Origin: Janthinobacterium sp. CG3
Lineage (GTDB): Bacteria; Pseudomonadota; Gammaproteobacteria; Burkholderiales; Burkholderiaceae_D
Length of the DNA: 64,000 nt
Assembly: GCF_000344615.1 (NCBI RefSeq)
Contig: NZ_KB467824.1
Span: 2,110,702-2,174,701 of the forward strand
Reading direction: 5' to 3'
Below are positions 31,682 through 40,339 of the stretch, piece after piece. Under the pieces are notes generated by a model that saw only the letters and a program-made list of their open reading frames with translations, had not been told where the DNA came from and did not search any database. How positions within the stretch are numbered: position 1 is the stretch's first letter; every line of letters begins with the position of its first letter. The translations under genes and the position numbers were made by a program.

Positions 31682-34162
31682 TTATCGCTTCTTCTTGCTG
31701 GATTTTGAAACAGTTTTTGCTGTACGTGGCGCGGCCGGAGCCGGGGCTGGCGCCGCGGCGCTGGCCCTGGAACGCTTGGCGGCGGGCTTGGCGCTGGCGC
31801 CGCGTCCGCTGTCGCTGGCCTTGATTTCATGGCGCGACTGGGTCGTCGGACCCGGTTTCACCATGCTCTTGGCGTTGCGGCCGCCTTTTTTGCCGGCCTT
31901 GTCGCCTGGCGCTTCGTCTTCCTCGGTGCCCGGTTCGGACACCAGGCGCAGGTCGATCTTGCGCGTTTCCAGGTCGACCCGCGCCACTTGCACGGTGACG
32001 CGGTCGGTCAGCTGGTAGCGCTTGCCGGTGCGTTCGCCGCGCAGTTCATGGCGCGCGTCGTCGTACTGGAAGTAGTCGGTGCCTAGTTCGGTGACATGCA
32101 CCAGGCCCTCGACGAACAACTGGTCGAGCTGGACGAAGATGCCGAAGGTGGTCACGCCGGTAATCATGCCGGTGAATTCCTCGCCCAGCTTGTCCTGCAT
32201 GAAGTAGCACTTCAGCCAGGCTTCGACGTCGCGCGAGGCTTCGTCGGCGCGCCGCTCGTTGGCCGAGCAATGCACGCCCAGCGCGTCCCAGACGGTCAGG
32301 TCGGCGGCTTGCTTTTGCTTGCCCTCGGCCTTGTCCTTGGCTTGCTGCTTGCGCGTCGCGTTCGACACGTTGGTGTTGAGCACGGTGGTGTCGGCGAGCT
32401 TCGGCTCGTAGCGCTTGCCTTGCAGGATCGCCTTAATGGCGCGGTGCGTCAGCAAGTCGGGGTAGCGGCGGATCGGGCTGGTGAAGTGGGCATACGCCTC
32501 GTACGCCAGGCCGAAGTGGCCGATGTTGTCCGGGCTGTAGACCGCTTGCTGCATCGAGCGCAGCAGCATGGTTTGCAGCAGCGCCGCGTCCGGACGTTCC
32601 TTGACCTGCTTCATCAGCGTGGCGTAGTCCGACGCGGCCGGCGTGTCGCCGCCGGTCAGGGTCAGGCCAACCTGCTTGAGGAAGGTGCGCACCTGGGTCA
32701 GCTTTTCTTTCGTCGGGCTGGCGTGGATGCGGTAGGTGCCCGGATGCTTGTGGCGCAGCAGCAAATCGGCGGCGCAGACGTTGGCCGCCAGCATGCACTC
32801 TTCAATGATCTTGTGCGCTTCGTTGCGGGTGCGCGGAATAATTTTTTCGATCTTGCCGGCGCTGTTGCAAACGATATAGGTTTCGGTGGTCTCGAAATCA
32901 ATCGCGCCGCGGACGCTGCGCGCCTTCAACAGGGCGCGGTAGACGTCGTTCAGGTTCTGCAGGTGCGGCACGATGTCGGCGCGGTTTTCCGCTTCGGGAC
33001 CGTTGGTGTTGCCGAGGATTTCGGCCACTTCCGTGTACGTCAGGCGCGCGGCCGAGTGGATCACGGCCGGGTAGAACTGGTAGGCCTTGATGTCGCCCTT
33101 GTCGGTGACGACGGCGTCGCACACCAGCGTCAGACGGTCGACCGCCGGGTTCAGCGAGCACAGGCCGTTCGACAGTTTTTCCGGCAGCATCGGAATCACG
33201 CGGCGCGGGAAATACACCGAGGTGCTGCGTTCGATCGCGTCGACGTCGAGCGCGTCGTTCGGCTTGACGTAATGGCTGACGTCGGCGATGGCGACGATCA
33301 GGCGGAAGCAGTTGCTGCGGCCGACCTTGACCGGCTCGCAATACACGGCGTCGTCGAAGTCGCGGGCGTCTTCGCCGTCGATGGTGACCATCGGCACGTC
33401 GCGCAAGTCGACGCGCGAGCCCAGGTCGATGTCCTCGTCGCGCACCTGGCTCGGCAGCTTGGCGGCCTGCTTCAGCGCGGCGCTCGAGAAGATGTGCGGC
33501 ACGCCGAACTTGCGCACGGCGATTTCGATTTCCATGCCGGGGTCGTCGAGCGCGCCCAGCACTTCAACGATGCGTCCGACCGGCTGCTTGAAGCGGGACG
33601 GCTGCTCGGTCAGCTCGACGCTGACGATCTGGCCGGCTTTGGCCTTGCCGGGCGAACCCTCGACGCGGATGTCCTGGCCGATGCGCTTGTCTTCCGGTGC
33701 GACGACCCAGACGCCGTTGTCGTTCAGCAGGCGGCCGATGACATGGCTGTTGGCGCGGCTGACGACTTCGACGATGGTGCCCTCGGGGCGGCCGCGGCGG
33801 TCGGTGCCGGTGACGCGCGCCATGACCTTGTCGCCGTGCAGCACTTTCTGCATTTCCTTTTCGGACAGGAACAGGTCGGCGCTGGCGTCATCGGGGATGA
33901 CGAAACCGAAACCGTCGCGGTGCGCGCTGACGCGACCGGCGACGAAGCCGCCCTGGTCGGCCAGCACGAACACGCCGGTGGGATCGGATTTCAATTGGCC
34001 GTCGCGTTCCATCGCCTTCAGGCGACGAACCAGCACGTCCAAGGAATCGGCGTGCACTTCCAACGACTGCGCAAGTGCCTGCGGGTCTAGCGGCGCATTA
34101 ACACTGCGGAATATGCCGAGAATTTCCTCCCGGCTGGGGATGGTGTGGGTATTTTGGCTCAA
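31682..34162 (-). CDS. rnr: Ribonuclease R
   Basis: 826 residues; 3'-5' exoribonuclease for structured RNA. N-terminal winged helix (SREEILGIFRSVNAPLDPQALAQSL), two cold-shock domains, the RNB catalytic core with VTIDGEDARDFDDAVY (metal-binding aspartates), an S1 domain (EEFTGMITGVTTFGIFVQLDQLFVEGLVHVTEL) and a Lys/Arg/Ala-rich tail ending SKSSKKKR. The best start is TTG at 34162 (MSQNTHTIPSREE); no ATG or GTG precedes the fold in frame before a stop, and the ribosome site is weak, suggesting modest translation. Confidence 0.95.
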   Translation of the reverse strand: MSQNTHTIPSREEILGIFRSVNAPLDPQALAQSLEVHADSLDVLVRRLKAMERDGQLKSDPTGVFVLADQGGFVAGRVSAHRDGFGFVIPDDASADLFLSEKEMQKVLHGDKVMARVTGTDRRGRPEGTIVEVVSRANSHVIGRLLNDNGVWVVAPEDKRIGQDIRVEGSPGKAKAGQIVSVELTEQPSRFKQPVGRIVEVLGALDDPGMEIEIAVRKFGVPHIFSSAALKQAAKLPSQVRDEDIDLGSRVDLRDVPMVTIDGEDARDFDDAVYCEPVKVGRSNCFRLIVAIADVSHYVKPNDALDVDAIERSTSVYFPRRVIPMLPEKLSNGLCSLNPAVDRLTLVCDAVVTDKGDIKAYQFYPAVIHSAARLTYTEVAEILGNTNGPEAENRADIVPHLQNLNDVYRALLKARSVRGAIDFETTETYIVCNSAGKIEKIIPRTRNEAHKIIEECMLAANVCAADLLLRHKHPGTYRIHASPTKEKLTQVRTFLKQVGLTLTGGDTPAASDYATLMKQVKERPDAALLQTMLLRSMQQAVYSPDNIGHFGLAYEAYAHFTSPIRRYPDLLTHRAIKAILQGKRYEPKLADTTVLNTNVSNATRKQQAKDKAEGKQKQAADLTVWDALGVHCSANERRADEASRDVEAWLKCYFMQDKLGEEFTGMITGVTTFGIFVQLDQLFVEGLVHVTELGTDYFQYDDARHELRGERTGKRYQLTDRVTVQVARVDLETRKIDLRLVSEPGTEEDEAPGDKAGKKGGRNAKSMVKPGPTTQSRHEIKASDSGRGASAKPAAKRSRASAAAPAPAPAAPRTAKTVSKSSKKKR

Positions 34163-34315
34163 AAGTATTTCTATAGTTATTATTGACAGTGATCAAACGG
34201 GGTAACGGCCGATGAAATCACCGTCAATATTGACACGGTGATAGCCCGTAGTGTACCGGAGGACGGCGCGGTTTACCTAACGCATGAGGGTATTTTAAAA
34301 AGATTTGGCAGGCAT

Positions 34316-34343
34316 TTGACATCCGCCGAAATTCATCTATAAT
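34316..34343 (+). promoter_or_regulatory. Consensus sigma-70 promoter upstream of tRNA-Leu
   Basis: TTGACA (34316-34321), 16-base spacer, TATAAT (34338-34343): both hexamers perfect. The predicted start is about 135 bp before the tRNA. A second TATAAT at 34459 has no good -35. Confidence 0.8.
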
Positions 34344-34485
34344 CTTGGTCTCTCGCAGCGGCAAACTTGAAAAAGAATGCCAGCGACGGGAAAGCGGTAC
34401 TAGAGTGGATGTGCAGTATGGAACGAAAGTTCATCTGGCGCAAAACTCTCCAAGACCGTATAATAGCAGAAGTTGCAGTAACAGT

Positions 34486-34570
34486 GCCCACGTGGCGGAA
34501 TTGGTAGACGCGCATGGTTCAGGTCCATGTGCCGTAAGGTGTGGGGGTTCGAGTCCCTCCGTGGGCACCA
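34486..34570 (+). tRNA. tRNA-Leu(CAG)
   Basis: Acceptor GCCCACG pairs with CGTGGGC; D arm GGCGGAATTGGTAGACGC; anticodon loop TTCAGGT with anticodon CAG; long variable arm; T arm GGGGGTTCGAGTCCCTC; encoded CCA. 85 nt, leucine isoacceptor for CUG, the major leucine codon in this GC-rich DNA. Confidence 0.97.
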
Positions 34571-34594
34571 TCTACCGGATACGCAGTAAATGAG

Positions 34595-34631
34595 AAAGCC
34601 GCACATTCAGAAATGAGTTTGCGGCTTTTTT
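34595..34631 (+). terminator. Rho-independent terminator after tRNA-Leu
   Basis: AAAGCCGCA / TGCGGCTTTTTT stem-loop with 16-base loop and T6 run, 25 bp after the tRNA. Confidence 0.85.
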
Positions 34632-34996
34632 CATGTCCTCTGCGACAGATGCCCCGGCAGGCCCGCAATCATGCTTATGCGGCGGCCAAACCCGCCCGCG
34701 CCAACGTCGACGCGGCCGTCGCCGGCGCTGCCGAGCACGGCGCCACGCGCCAGCACCGGCGCCAGGTGCGCGGTATAATTTTCCAGATACCAGCCGTTGC
34801 GCAGGAAAGTCGACGCCAGGCCGGAGGCGAGAATCGCCGCCTCGGTGGCGCGGTGTTCGCCGGCCAGCGCCAGCGGCGAGGTGGCGGCGTGCAGCACGCT
34901 GGTGTAGGCCAGCAGTTCGACGCCGGCGCGCTTGGCGGCGTCGACCACGTTCCGGTGCTGCGCGGCGCTGTGGCGGGGGGACGAAAAAACCATCAT
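34631..34996 (-). pseudogene. Remnant of a QOR2/YtfG-like NAD(P)H quinone oxidoreductase
   Basis: From a double ATG at 34996 the frame reads MMVFSSPRHSAAQHRNVVDAAKRAG and continues ELLAYTSVLHA, EHRATEAAILASGL, FLRNGWYLENYTAHL and GSAGDGRV, an internal portion of NmrA-like quinone reductases. The first 60-70 residues with the Rossmann GATGxLG loop are missing, and homology stops at GSAGDGRV, after which the frame is unrelated and runs into the tRNA-Leu terminator. So the gene is broken at both ends and cannot bind NADPH. Its former regulator is also a stump (35026). Confidence 0.75.
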
Positions 34997-35004
34997 AAGG
35001 TTTA

Positions 35005-35023
35005 TACTTACGAATAGTAAGTA
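35005..35023. promoter_or_regulatory. TACTTAC-N5-GTAAGTA palindrome, putative HxlR-type operator
   Basis: Perfect 7-bp arms with 5-base spacer GAATA, lying exactly between the two divergent gene remnants. Such palindromes are typical targets of HxlR-family regulators beside quinone reductase genes; assignment is inferred. Confidence 0.55.
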
Positions 35024-35025
35024 CG

Positions 35026-35115
35026 CAGTACAGCCTGACGCCGCTGGGGCGCGAGGCGGCGCAACGGCTGGCCGCGCTGGTCGACTGGATCGAGCAGAGC
35101 TATCCGGCATCGCCT
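35026..35115 (+). pseudogene. 3' stump of an HxlR-family regulator gene
   Basis: The frame gives QYSLTPLGREAAQRLAALVD then WIEQSYPA, the C-terminal wing and helix of HxlR regulators (consensus YxLTxxGxxLxxxLxxLxxW). There is no start codon: the N-terminal helix-turn-helix (about 80 residues) is absent and the frame begins directly after the palindrome. The frame stays open downstream but without similarity. Together with 34631-34996 it marks a decayed divergent gene pair. Confidence 0.6.
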
Positions 35116-35294
35116 CGGCGCGGGCGGCGCTATCAGCCGATGAGGCCGCTTAGGTTTACTCGTCCGGGCGTTGGTGGCACACTAGCGCACAAAGCCGGAC
35201 GGCTCGCCGCGCCAGCGCCTCAGCTGCGTTGGCCAGTCGCGCCGGCAATCAATAACGAATCGCGATCCATCGCACCGGCAACCAAGGCGCCGCC

Positions 35295-37517
35295 ATGAAA
35301 CAGCCACTTCCGTCCCAGCCCGCACGCTCAGGCATTTTGCTGATCACCCGCGCGCCCGAGGACATGCACGAGCTGCTGGTCGAACTGGACCGGCACGGGC
35401 TGCGCGACGTGCGGGCCCGCGACCTCGACCGCGCCGTCGCGCTGGCCGGCGACGGCATCGCCCTGATCCTGCTCGACGCGGCGTTGGCCGGCGCCGACCT
35501 GGCCGGCGCCTATCAACGCTTGATCGGCGCCGCCGGCGGCCACGCCGCGCCGCTGTTCCTGCTGTCGGCCGCGCCCAGCGCCGCCGAGCAAAGCCGCAGC
35601 ATCGGCGCCGGCGCCGCCGACTACATCAAACTGCCCTGCAACGCCCTTGAACTGACCGAGAAGATCTTGGTCGAACTGGCGCTGCGCGAGGACGCCGGCG
35701 GCGCCGGGCCGGCGCGCCCGCCGGTGGCCACCCACCCGCAGACGCTGGAGGTGAACTACCACTCGGTGCTGGCCGGCTCGCCCGAGGCGGTGCTGCTGCT
35801 CGACGTCGACAACGACCGCCTGATCGACGTCAACCACCACGCCGTCCAGCTGCTGGGGCGCAGCGTCGACGCCCTGCTGCAAACCAACCTGGTGCGCCTG
35901 TGCGCGCCGCTGCAGCCGGGCGGGCGCGCCGCCGCCGCGCTGATCCCCGAAAAGATCGCCCAGGCGCTGGCTGGCGACATGAACGTGTTCGAGGCCGTCT
36001 GCCTGGACAGCGACGGGCGCCAGGTCGCCTGCGAGGTGCGTCTGCTGATGCTGTCGGTGCCGGGCCGGCGCCTAGTGCACGTGCGGGTGGTCGACCTGAC
36101 CGCGCGCAAGCTGGCCGAGGCGCTGCGCGCCGGCCAGAACAGTCTGCTGGAAATGATCGCCAAGGGCGCGCCGCTGGAGCAGACGCTGACGCACCTGCTG
36201 CTGATGATCGAGGCGCAGTCGCGCGGCGTGCTGTGCTCGGTGATGCTGCTCGACGACGACGGCCGCCACATGCGCGGCGGCGCCGGGCCTAGCCTGCCGG
36301 CCGCCTACCTGGCGGCGCTGGAGGGCGTCGCCATCGGCCCCGCGGCCGGCTCCTGCGGCACGGCGATGTACCGCAAGGGCGCGGTGCTGGTGGGCGACAT
36401 CGAGCACGACCCGCTGTGGGCGCCCTACCGGGCGCTGGCCGGCGAACACGGCCTGCGGGCCTGCTGGTCGGTGCCGATCCAGGGCCGGGAGCGGGTGCTC
36501 GGCTCCTTCGCGATGTACTACCGCGCCGTGCGACGCCCGAGCGAGGACGACCTGCGCCTGCTCGAAGTCGCCGTCCACATCGCCGGCATCGCCATCGGCC
36601 GCAGCCGCCACGAGCGCGAGCTGCAGCGCCACCGCAGCGAGCTCGAGGCGCTGGTGGCCCAGCGCACCGCCGCGCTGACCTTGGCCAAGGAACGCGCCGA
36701 CCTGGTCAACGCCGAGCTGGCCGGCGCGCTGGAGACGCTGTCGCGCACCCAGGGCGAGCTGGTGCGGCGCGACAAGCTGGCCGCGCTGGGTGCGCTGGTG
36801 GCCGGCATCGCCCACGAACTGAACACGCCGATCGGCAACAGCCTGGTGGTGTGCAGCACGATGGCCGAGCGTACCCGCCTGCTGCGCGAGGGCCTGGACG
36901 GCGGCCTGCGCCGCTCGGTGCTGGAAGCCTACCTCGGCCAGGCGGCCGAGGCCGACGCCATCGTGCTGCGCAACCTGCAGCGCGCCGCCAACCTGGTGTC
37001 GAGCTTCAAGCAGATCGCCGTCGACCGCGCCAGTTCGCAGCGGCGCCGCTTCGAGCTGCGCCAGTTCGTCGCCGAGCTGATGCTGCCGCTGTGCGCGCAG
37101 TTGAAGGACAGCGGCTTCGCGGTGGACCAGCTGATCCCCGGGCGGCTGCTGCTCGACAGCTATCCGGGCGCGCTCGGCCAGGTGCTGAGCAGCCTGTTCG
37201 AGAACTGCCTGCGCCACGCCTTCGAGGGCCGCGAGCGCGGCCGCATCGTGCTGCGCGCCGAGGCCGGCGCCGGCGGCGAGCTGGCGCTGTCGATCGCCGA
37301 CGACGGCGCCGGCATTGAGCCGGCCCACTTGGGACGCGTGTTCGATCCGTTTTTCACCACCAAACTGGGTTCCGGCGGCTCCGGGCTGGGCCTGCACATC
37401 GCCCACAACCTGGTCACCAGCGTGCTGGGCGGGCGCATCGAGGCGGCCAGCGCCGGCGCCGGCGGCACCACGTTCACGCTGCACCTGCCGACGGTGGCGC
37501 CGGCGCCGGCGCCCTGA
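35295..37517 (+). CDS. Sensor histidine kinase with degenerate receiver, PAS and GAF domains
   Basis: 740 residues, no membrane segment, so cytoplasmic. Order: receiver-like domain (about 13-130) keeping ALILLDAALAGAD and a Lys (DYIKLPCN) but lacking the acidic pair; PAS (about 155-270, SPEAVLLLDVDNDRLIDVN); GAF (about 285-440, ending VPIQGRERVLGSFAMYYRAV); coiled coil (445-490); HisKA-like with His506 (AGIAHELNTPIGNS); HATPase (ENCLRHAFE, DDGAGIEPAHLG, FDPFFTT, GSGLGLHIAHNLV). No cognate response regulator is adjacent. GAF ligand unknown. The start lacks a strong ribosome site. Confidence 0.9.
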   Translation: MKQPLPSQPARSGILLITRAPEDMHELLVELDRHGLRDVRARDLDRAVALAGDGIALILLDAALAGADLAGAYQRLIGAAGGHAAPLFLLSAAPSAAEQSRSIGAGAADYIKLPCNALELTEKILVELALREDAGGAGPARPPVATHPQTLEVNYHSVLAGSPEAVLLLDVDNDRLIDVNHHAVQLLGRSVDALLQTNLVRLCAPLQPGGRAAAALIPEKIAQALAGDMNVFEAVCLDSDGRQVACEVRLLMLSVPGRRLVHVRVVDLTARKLAEALRAGQNSLLEMIAKGAPLEQTLTHLLLMIEAQSRGVLCSVMLLDDDGRHMRGGAGPSLPAAYLAALEGVAIGPAAGSCGTAMYRKGAVLVGDIEHDPLWAPYRALAGEHGLRACWSVPIQGRERVLGSFAMYYRAVRRPSEDDLRLLEVAVHIAGIAIGRSRHERELQRHRSELEALVAQRTAALTLAKERADLVNAELAGALETLSRTQGELVRRDKLAALGALVAGIAHELNTPIGNSLVVCSTMAERTRLLREGLDGGLRRSVLEAYLGQAAEADAIVLRNLQRAANLVSSFKQIAVDRASSQRRRFELRQFVAELMLPLCAQLKDSGFAVDQLIPGRLLLDSYPGALGQVLSSLFENCLRHAFEGRERGRIVLRAEAGAGGELALSIADDGAGIEPAHLGRVFDPFFTTKLGSGGSGLGLHIAHNLVTSVLGGRIEAASAGAGGTTFTLHLPTVAPAPAP

Positions 37518-37635
37518 ACCGAGGCGGCGCGCGGGGCGATTCGCCAGCGCCGCCGAATTGCTGTACGCTGTGAGGCAACAGAACTGCCGCAGCCCGGCAG
37601 GACGGCGGCCCCGGCCGCCTCGACAAGGACTCTGT

Positions 37636-37848
37636 ATGCCATCGAACAGCATCGCGACAATCGGCGCCGCCGCCACGCTGCTGGCCCTGTGCGCCGCGGC
37701 GCTGGCCGGACCGGCGCCCTGGTACCAATACCGCAGCAAAATCGATGGCCAGTACGCGTGCTCGCAATTTCCGCTCGGGCCGGGCTGGGAGCGGGCCATG
37801 GGGCCGTACAAAGATAGCCGTTGCGAAAAATTGCTGCTTGCTAAATAA
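37636..37848 (+). CDS. Small secreted protein of unknown function
   Basis: 70 residues. MPSNSIATIGAAATLLALCAAALAGPAPW is a signal peptide, leaving a mature chain of about 46 residues with two cysteines (YACSQFPLGPG and SRCEKLL) that could form a disulfide in the periplasm. AAGGA lies 7 bases before the ATG. Stands alone between the kinase and the phasin genes. Not recognised as a known family. Confidence 0.7.
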   Translation: MPSNSIATIGAAATLLALCAAALAGPAPWYQYRSKIDGQYACSQFPLGPGWERAMGPYKDSRCEKLLLAK

Positions 37849-37946
37849 TGGGGCCATAACAACACGGGGCAGCCGGACAAACAGCCATCACGTCGCAGCA
37901 ATCGAGAAGATCATCGTTTTAACTGAGTTCACACTGAGGAGACTAC

Positions 37947-38510
37947 ATGTTCACCAATCCCGAGCAATTCGCGTCCGCCACCAAAGCCTTGTTTGAATTT
38001 CAACTGATGACTTTTAACGCCCTCACCAGCAAGGCCGTGCAAGGGGTCGAGCAAGTGGTCGCGCTGAACGTCGCCACCGCCAAGTCCGGCGTCGAGGACT
38101 CCATGGCGGCCGGCAAGGAGATCAGCCAGGCCAAGGACCCGAAGGCGGCCCTGGAGGCGGTCGGCGCGCAGGTGCAACCGGGCGTCGCCGGCGTCACCGC
38201 CTACCACCAGCAGCTGGGCGAAATCATCAAGGACATCCACAACGAATTCACCAGCGCCGCCGAAGCCCACGTCGCCGAGGCGAAAAGCAACCTCAGCGCG
38301 CTGATCTACGACGTCACCAAGAACGTGCGCCCCGGCTCGGAGAACGCGGTGGCCATCATCAAGACGGCGATCGACAACGCCTTCCTCGGCTACGAGCAGG
38401 TGACCAAGGCCACCAAACAGGCGGTGCAAGCGGTCGAGGAGCAAATCGCCAAGGCCGCCGAGCAGGTCGCGACGACGCAGGAACAGGCCGCGAAACCGGC
38501 CGGAAAATAA
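37947..38510 (+). CDS. phaP: Phasin family protein
   Basis: 187 residues; coats polyhydroxyalkanoate granules. MFTNPEQFASATKALFEFQLMTFNALTSKAVQGVEQVVALN is typical of the proteobacterial phasin 2 domain, followed by an all-helical, alanine-rich body and a C-terminal charged AAEQVATTQEQAAKPAGK tail. AGGAGA lies 5 bases before the ATG. Indicates PHA storage in this organism. No PHA synthase is nearby. Confidence 0.92.
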   Translation: MFTNPEQFASATKALFEFQLMTFNALTSKAVQGVEQVVALNVATAKSGVEDSMAAGKEISQAKDPKAALEAVGAQVQPGVAGVTAYHQQLGEIIKDIHNEFTSAAEAHVAEAKSNLSALIYDVTKNVRPGSENAVAIIKTAIDNAFLGYEQVTKATKQAVQAVEEQIAKAAEQVATTQEQAAKPAGK

Positions 38511-38539
38511 TACGCGCGCCTACCACGCTAACCATCCAT

Positions 38540-38599
38540 CCAGGGCGAAAAGCCGGGGGTCAGACCCGCGGGCCTGACCCTAGGGCCACGCCCCTGGTT
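38540..38599. repeat. Palindromic intergenic repeat, AACCAAGGGCG family (copy 3, decayed)
   Basis: CCAGGGCG .. CGCCCCTGG outer arms, inner GGGGGTCAGACCC and GGCCTGACCC. Lies between the phasin and nuclease genes. Confidence 0.65.
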
Positions 38600-38689
38600 T
38601 CAATCTCCCCCGCCACACCGCTAAATTTCCTGTGCAAGCGCGCCGCGACACGATAGACTGTATAAAAACACAGTTAATCTCGCTCCGCC

Positions 38690-40339
38690 ATGATCAAAAT
38701 CCTTGAAAACCCGCTGTACTACCTGGATAACTTCCACCGGGTGCTGGAGTGGATAGGCGAGCGCTACAGCGACTTGCTGACGGCCGAGGAAGCCGCCTTC
38801 ATCGCCCGGTTCCCGCTGTTGCCGCAGCCGTCGCGCTCCTTGTTCGTGCGCATGGTCATGCGCAAGGGCTGCCTGTTCCGCGCCAGCAAGCTGGTCTACG
38901 CCGAGGTCGGCGACACCCACGCGGCCGCGCTGCCGCTGCTGGCGCTGGGCTGGATCGAGAACGACCCGCTGCTGACCATCGAGCAATTGTTCGACCTGTT
39001 GCTGAAGCCGGAAATCGGCGCCGTCTTCCGCCTGTCGCTGCACGAAAAGGGCGCGCGCAAGGCCGAGCAGTTGGCGGCGCTGCGCGCCGAGTACGCCGGC
39101 CAGTTCCGCTTTTCGGCGTGGTACGAGCGTTCGGGCGACCACCTGTACCACGTCGTCGGCAAGCCGCTGTGCGACCGCCTGCGCCTTATCTTCTTCGGCA
39201 ACTTCACCCAGGACTGGACCGAGTTCGTCCTGTCCGACCTGGGCGTGTACAAATATGAAAAGGTCGAGTTCTCGGCGTCCTCGCGCGGTTTTCGCAACCG
39301 CCGCGATATCGACGACTACTTGGCGCTGCAGCGCTGCCGCGAGCGTTTCAACGACAACGAGCCGGCCGCCGAGGTACTGCGCGAGCTGGCCGCCAGCGCG
39401 CTCGACAACGACTGGCTGGCCAGCCGGCGCGAGAAGCTGCTGTTCCAGATCGCCCAGCACCTGGAAAAATGCCGGGACTGGGACGCCGCCTTCGACGCGT
39501 ATTCGCGGTGCGCCTATCCGGGCGCGCGCGTGCGCGCCATCCGCGTGCTGGAAAAGAGCGGGCGCGAGGCGCTGGCCTTCGAGTGGCTCAGCGGCGCCTG
39601 GCAGGCGCCCGAGGGCGAGGCCGAGCGCCAGCACCTGCTGCGCATCGCGCCGCGCCTGCGCCGCAAGCTGGGCCACGCCAAGCTTGCGGCGACGCCGGCC
39701 GCGACGGTGCCTCGGGTCGACCTGAGCCTGCCGCCGCCGCCGGCGCCCTGCTACGTCGAGGCGGTGGTACGCGACCATCTGAGCAGCGCCGACGCGCCGG
39801 TGTATTACGTCGAGAACGCGCTGATCAATTCCCTGTTCGGGCTGCTGTGCTGGGGCGCCGTGTTCAAGGCGATACCCGGGGCCTTCTTCCACCCCTTCCA
39901 CCGCGGCCCGGCCGACCTGCACAGCGCCGATTTCCAGCGCCGCCGGGCGGCCGAGTTCGACGCCTGCCTGGCCGAACTCGACAGCGACAAGTACCGCCGT
40001 ACCATCCGCGCCAACTACGCCAGCAAGGCCGGCCTGCAGTCGCCGTTCGTCAGCTGGGAAGTGCTCGACGAAGCGCTGCTGGCGCTGGCGCTGGACTGCA
40101 TCCCGGCGGCGCATTTGCGCAAATGGTTCGAGCGCATCCTGCTCGACATCAAGGCCAACCGCAGCGGCTTCCCCGACCTGATCCAGTTCTGGCCGGCCGA
40201 GAAGCGCTACCGGATGATCGAAGTGAAGGGGCCGGGCGACCGCCTGCAGGACAGCCAGAAGCGCTGGCTCGACTATTGCGCGCGGCACGACATGCCGGTC
40301 AGCGTCTGCTATCTGCAATGGAGCGGGGCCGGCGCTTGA
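38690..40339 (+). CDS. VRR-NUC domain nuclease, bacterial FAN1-like
   Basis: 549 residues. The C-terminal VRR-NUC (PD-(D/E)XK) domain, about 455-545, has SGFPDLIQFWP and MIEVKGPGDRLQDSQKRWLDY with catalytic Asp, Glu and Lys; the rest matches the helical N-terminal architecture of bacterial FAN1 (HRVLEWIGERYSDLL, RMVMRKGCLFRASKLVY, helical repeats around ECRDW-like KCRDWDAAFDAYSRC). Predicted structure-specific nuclease for interstrand crosslink or flap DNA. Its stop overlaps the start of a helicase gene (TTGA), so the two act together. Confidence 0.92.
   Translation: MIKILENPLYYLDNFHRVLEWIGERYSDLLTAEEAAFIARFPLLPQPSRSLFVRMVMRKGCLFRASKLVYAEVGDTHAAALPLLALGWIENDPLLTIEQLFDLLLKPEIGAVFRLSLHEKGARKAEQLAALRAEYAGQFRFSAWYERSGDHLYHVVGKPLCDRLRLIFFGNFTQDWTEFVLSDLGVYKYEKVEFSASSRGFRNRRDIDDYLALQRCRERFNDNEPAAEVLRELAASALDNDWLASRREKLLFQIAQHLEKCRDWDAAFDAYSRCAYPGARVRAIRVLEKSGREALAFEWLSGAWQAPEGEAERQHLLRIAPRLRRKLGHAKLAATPAATVPRVDLSLPPPPAPCYVEAVVRDHLSSADAPVYYVENALINSLFGLLCWGAVFKAIPGAFFHPFHRGPADLHSADFQRRRAAEFDACLAELDSDKYRRTIRANYASKAGLQSPFVSWEVLDEALLALALDCIPAAHLRKWFERILLDIKANRSGFPDLIQFWPAEKRYRMIEVKGPGDRLQDSQKRWLDYCARHDMPVSVCYLQWSGAGA

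Noticed and set aside
32096..34090. A 664-codon open frame antisense to rnr.
   Set aside because: Shadow of the strongly biased rnr codons; no recognisable protein features.
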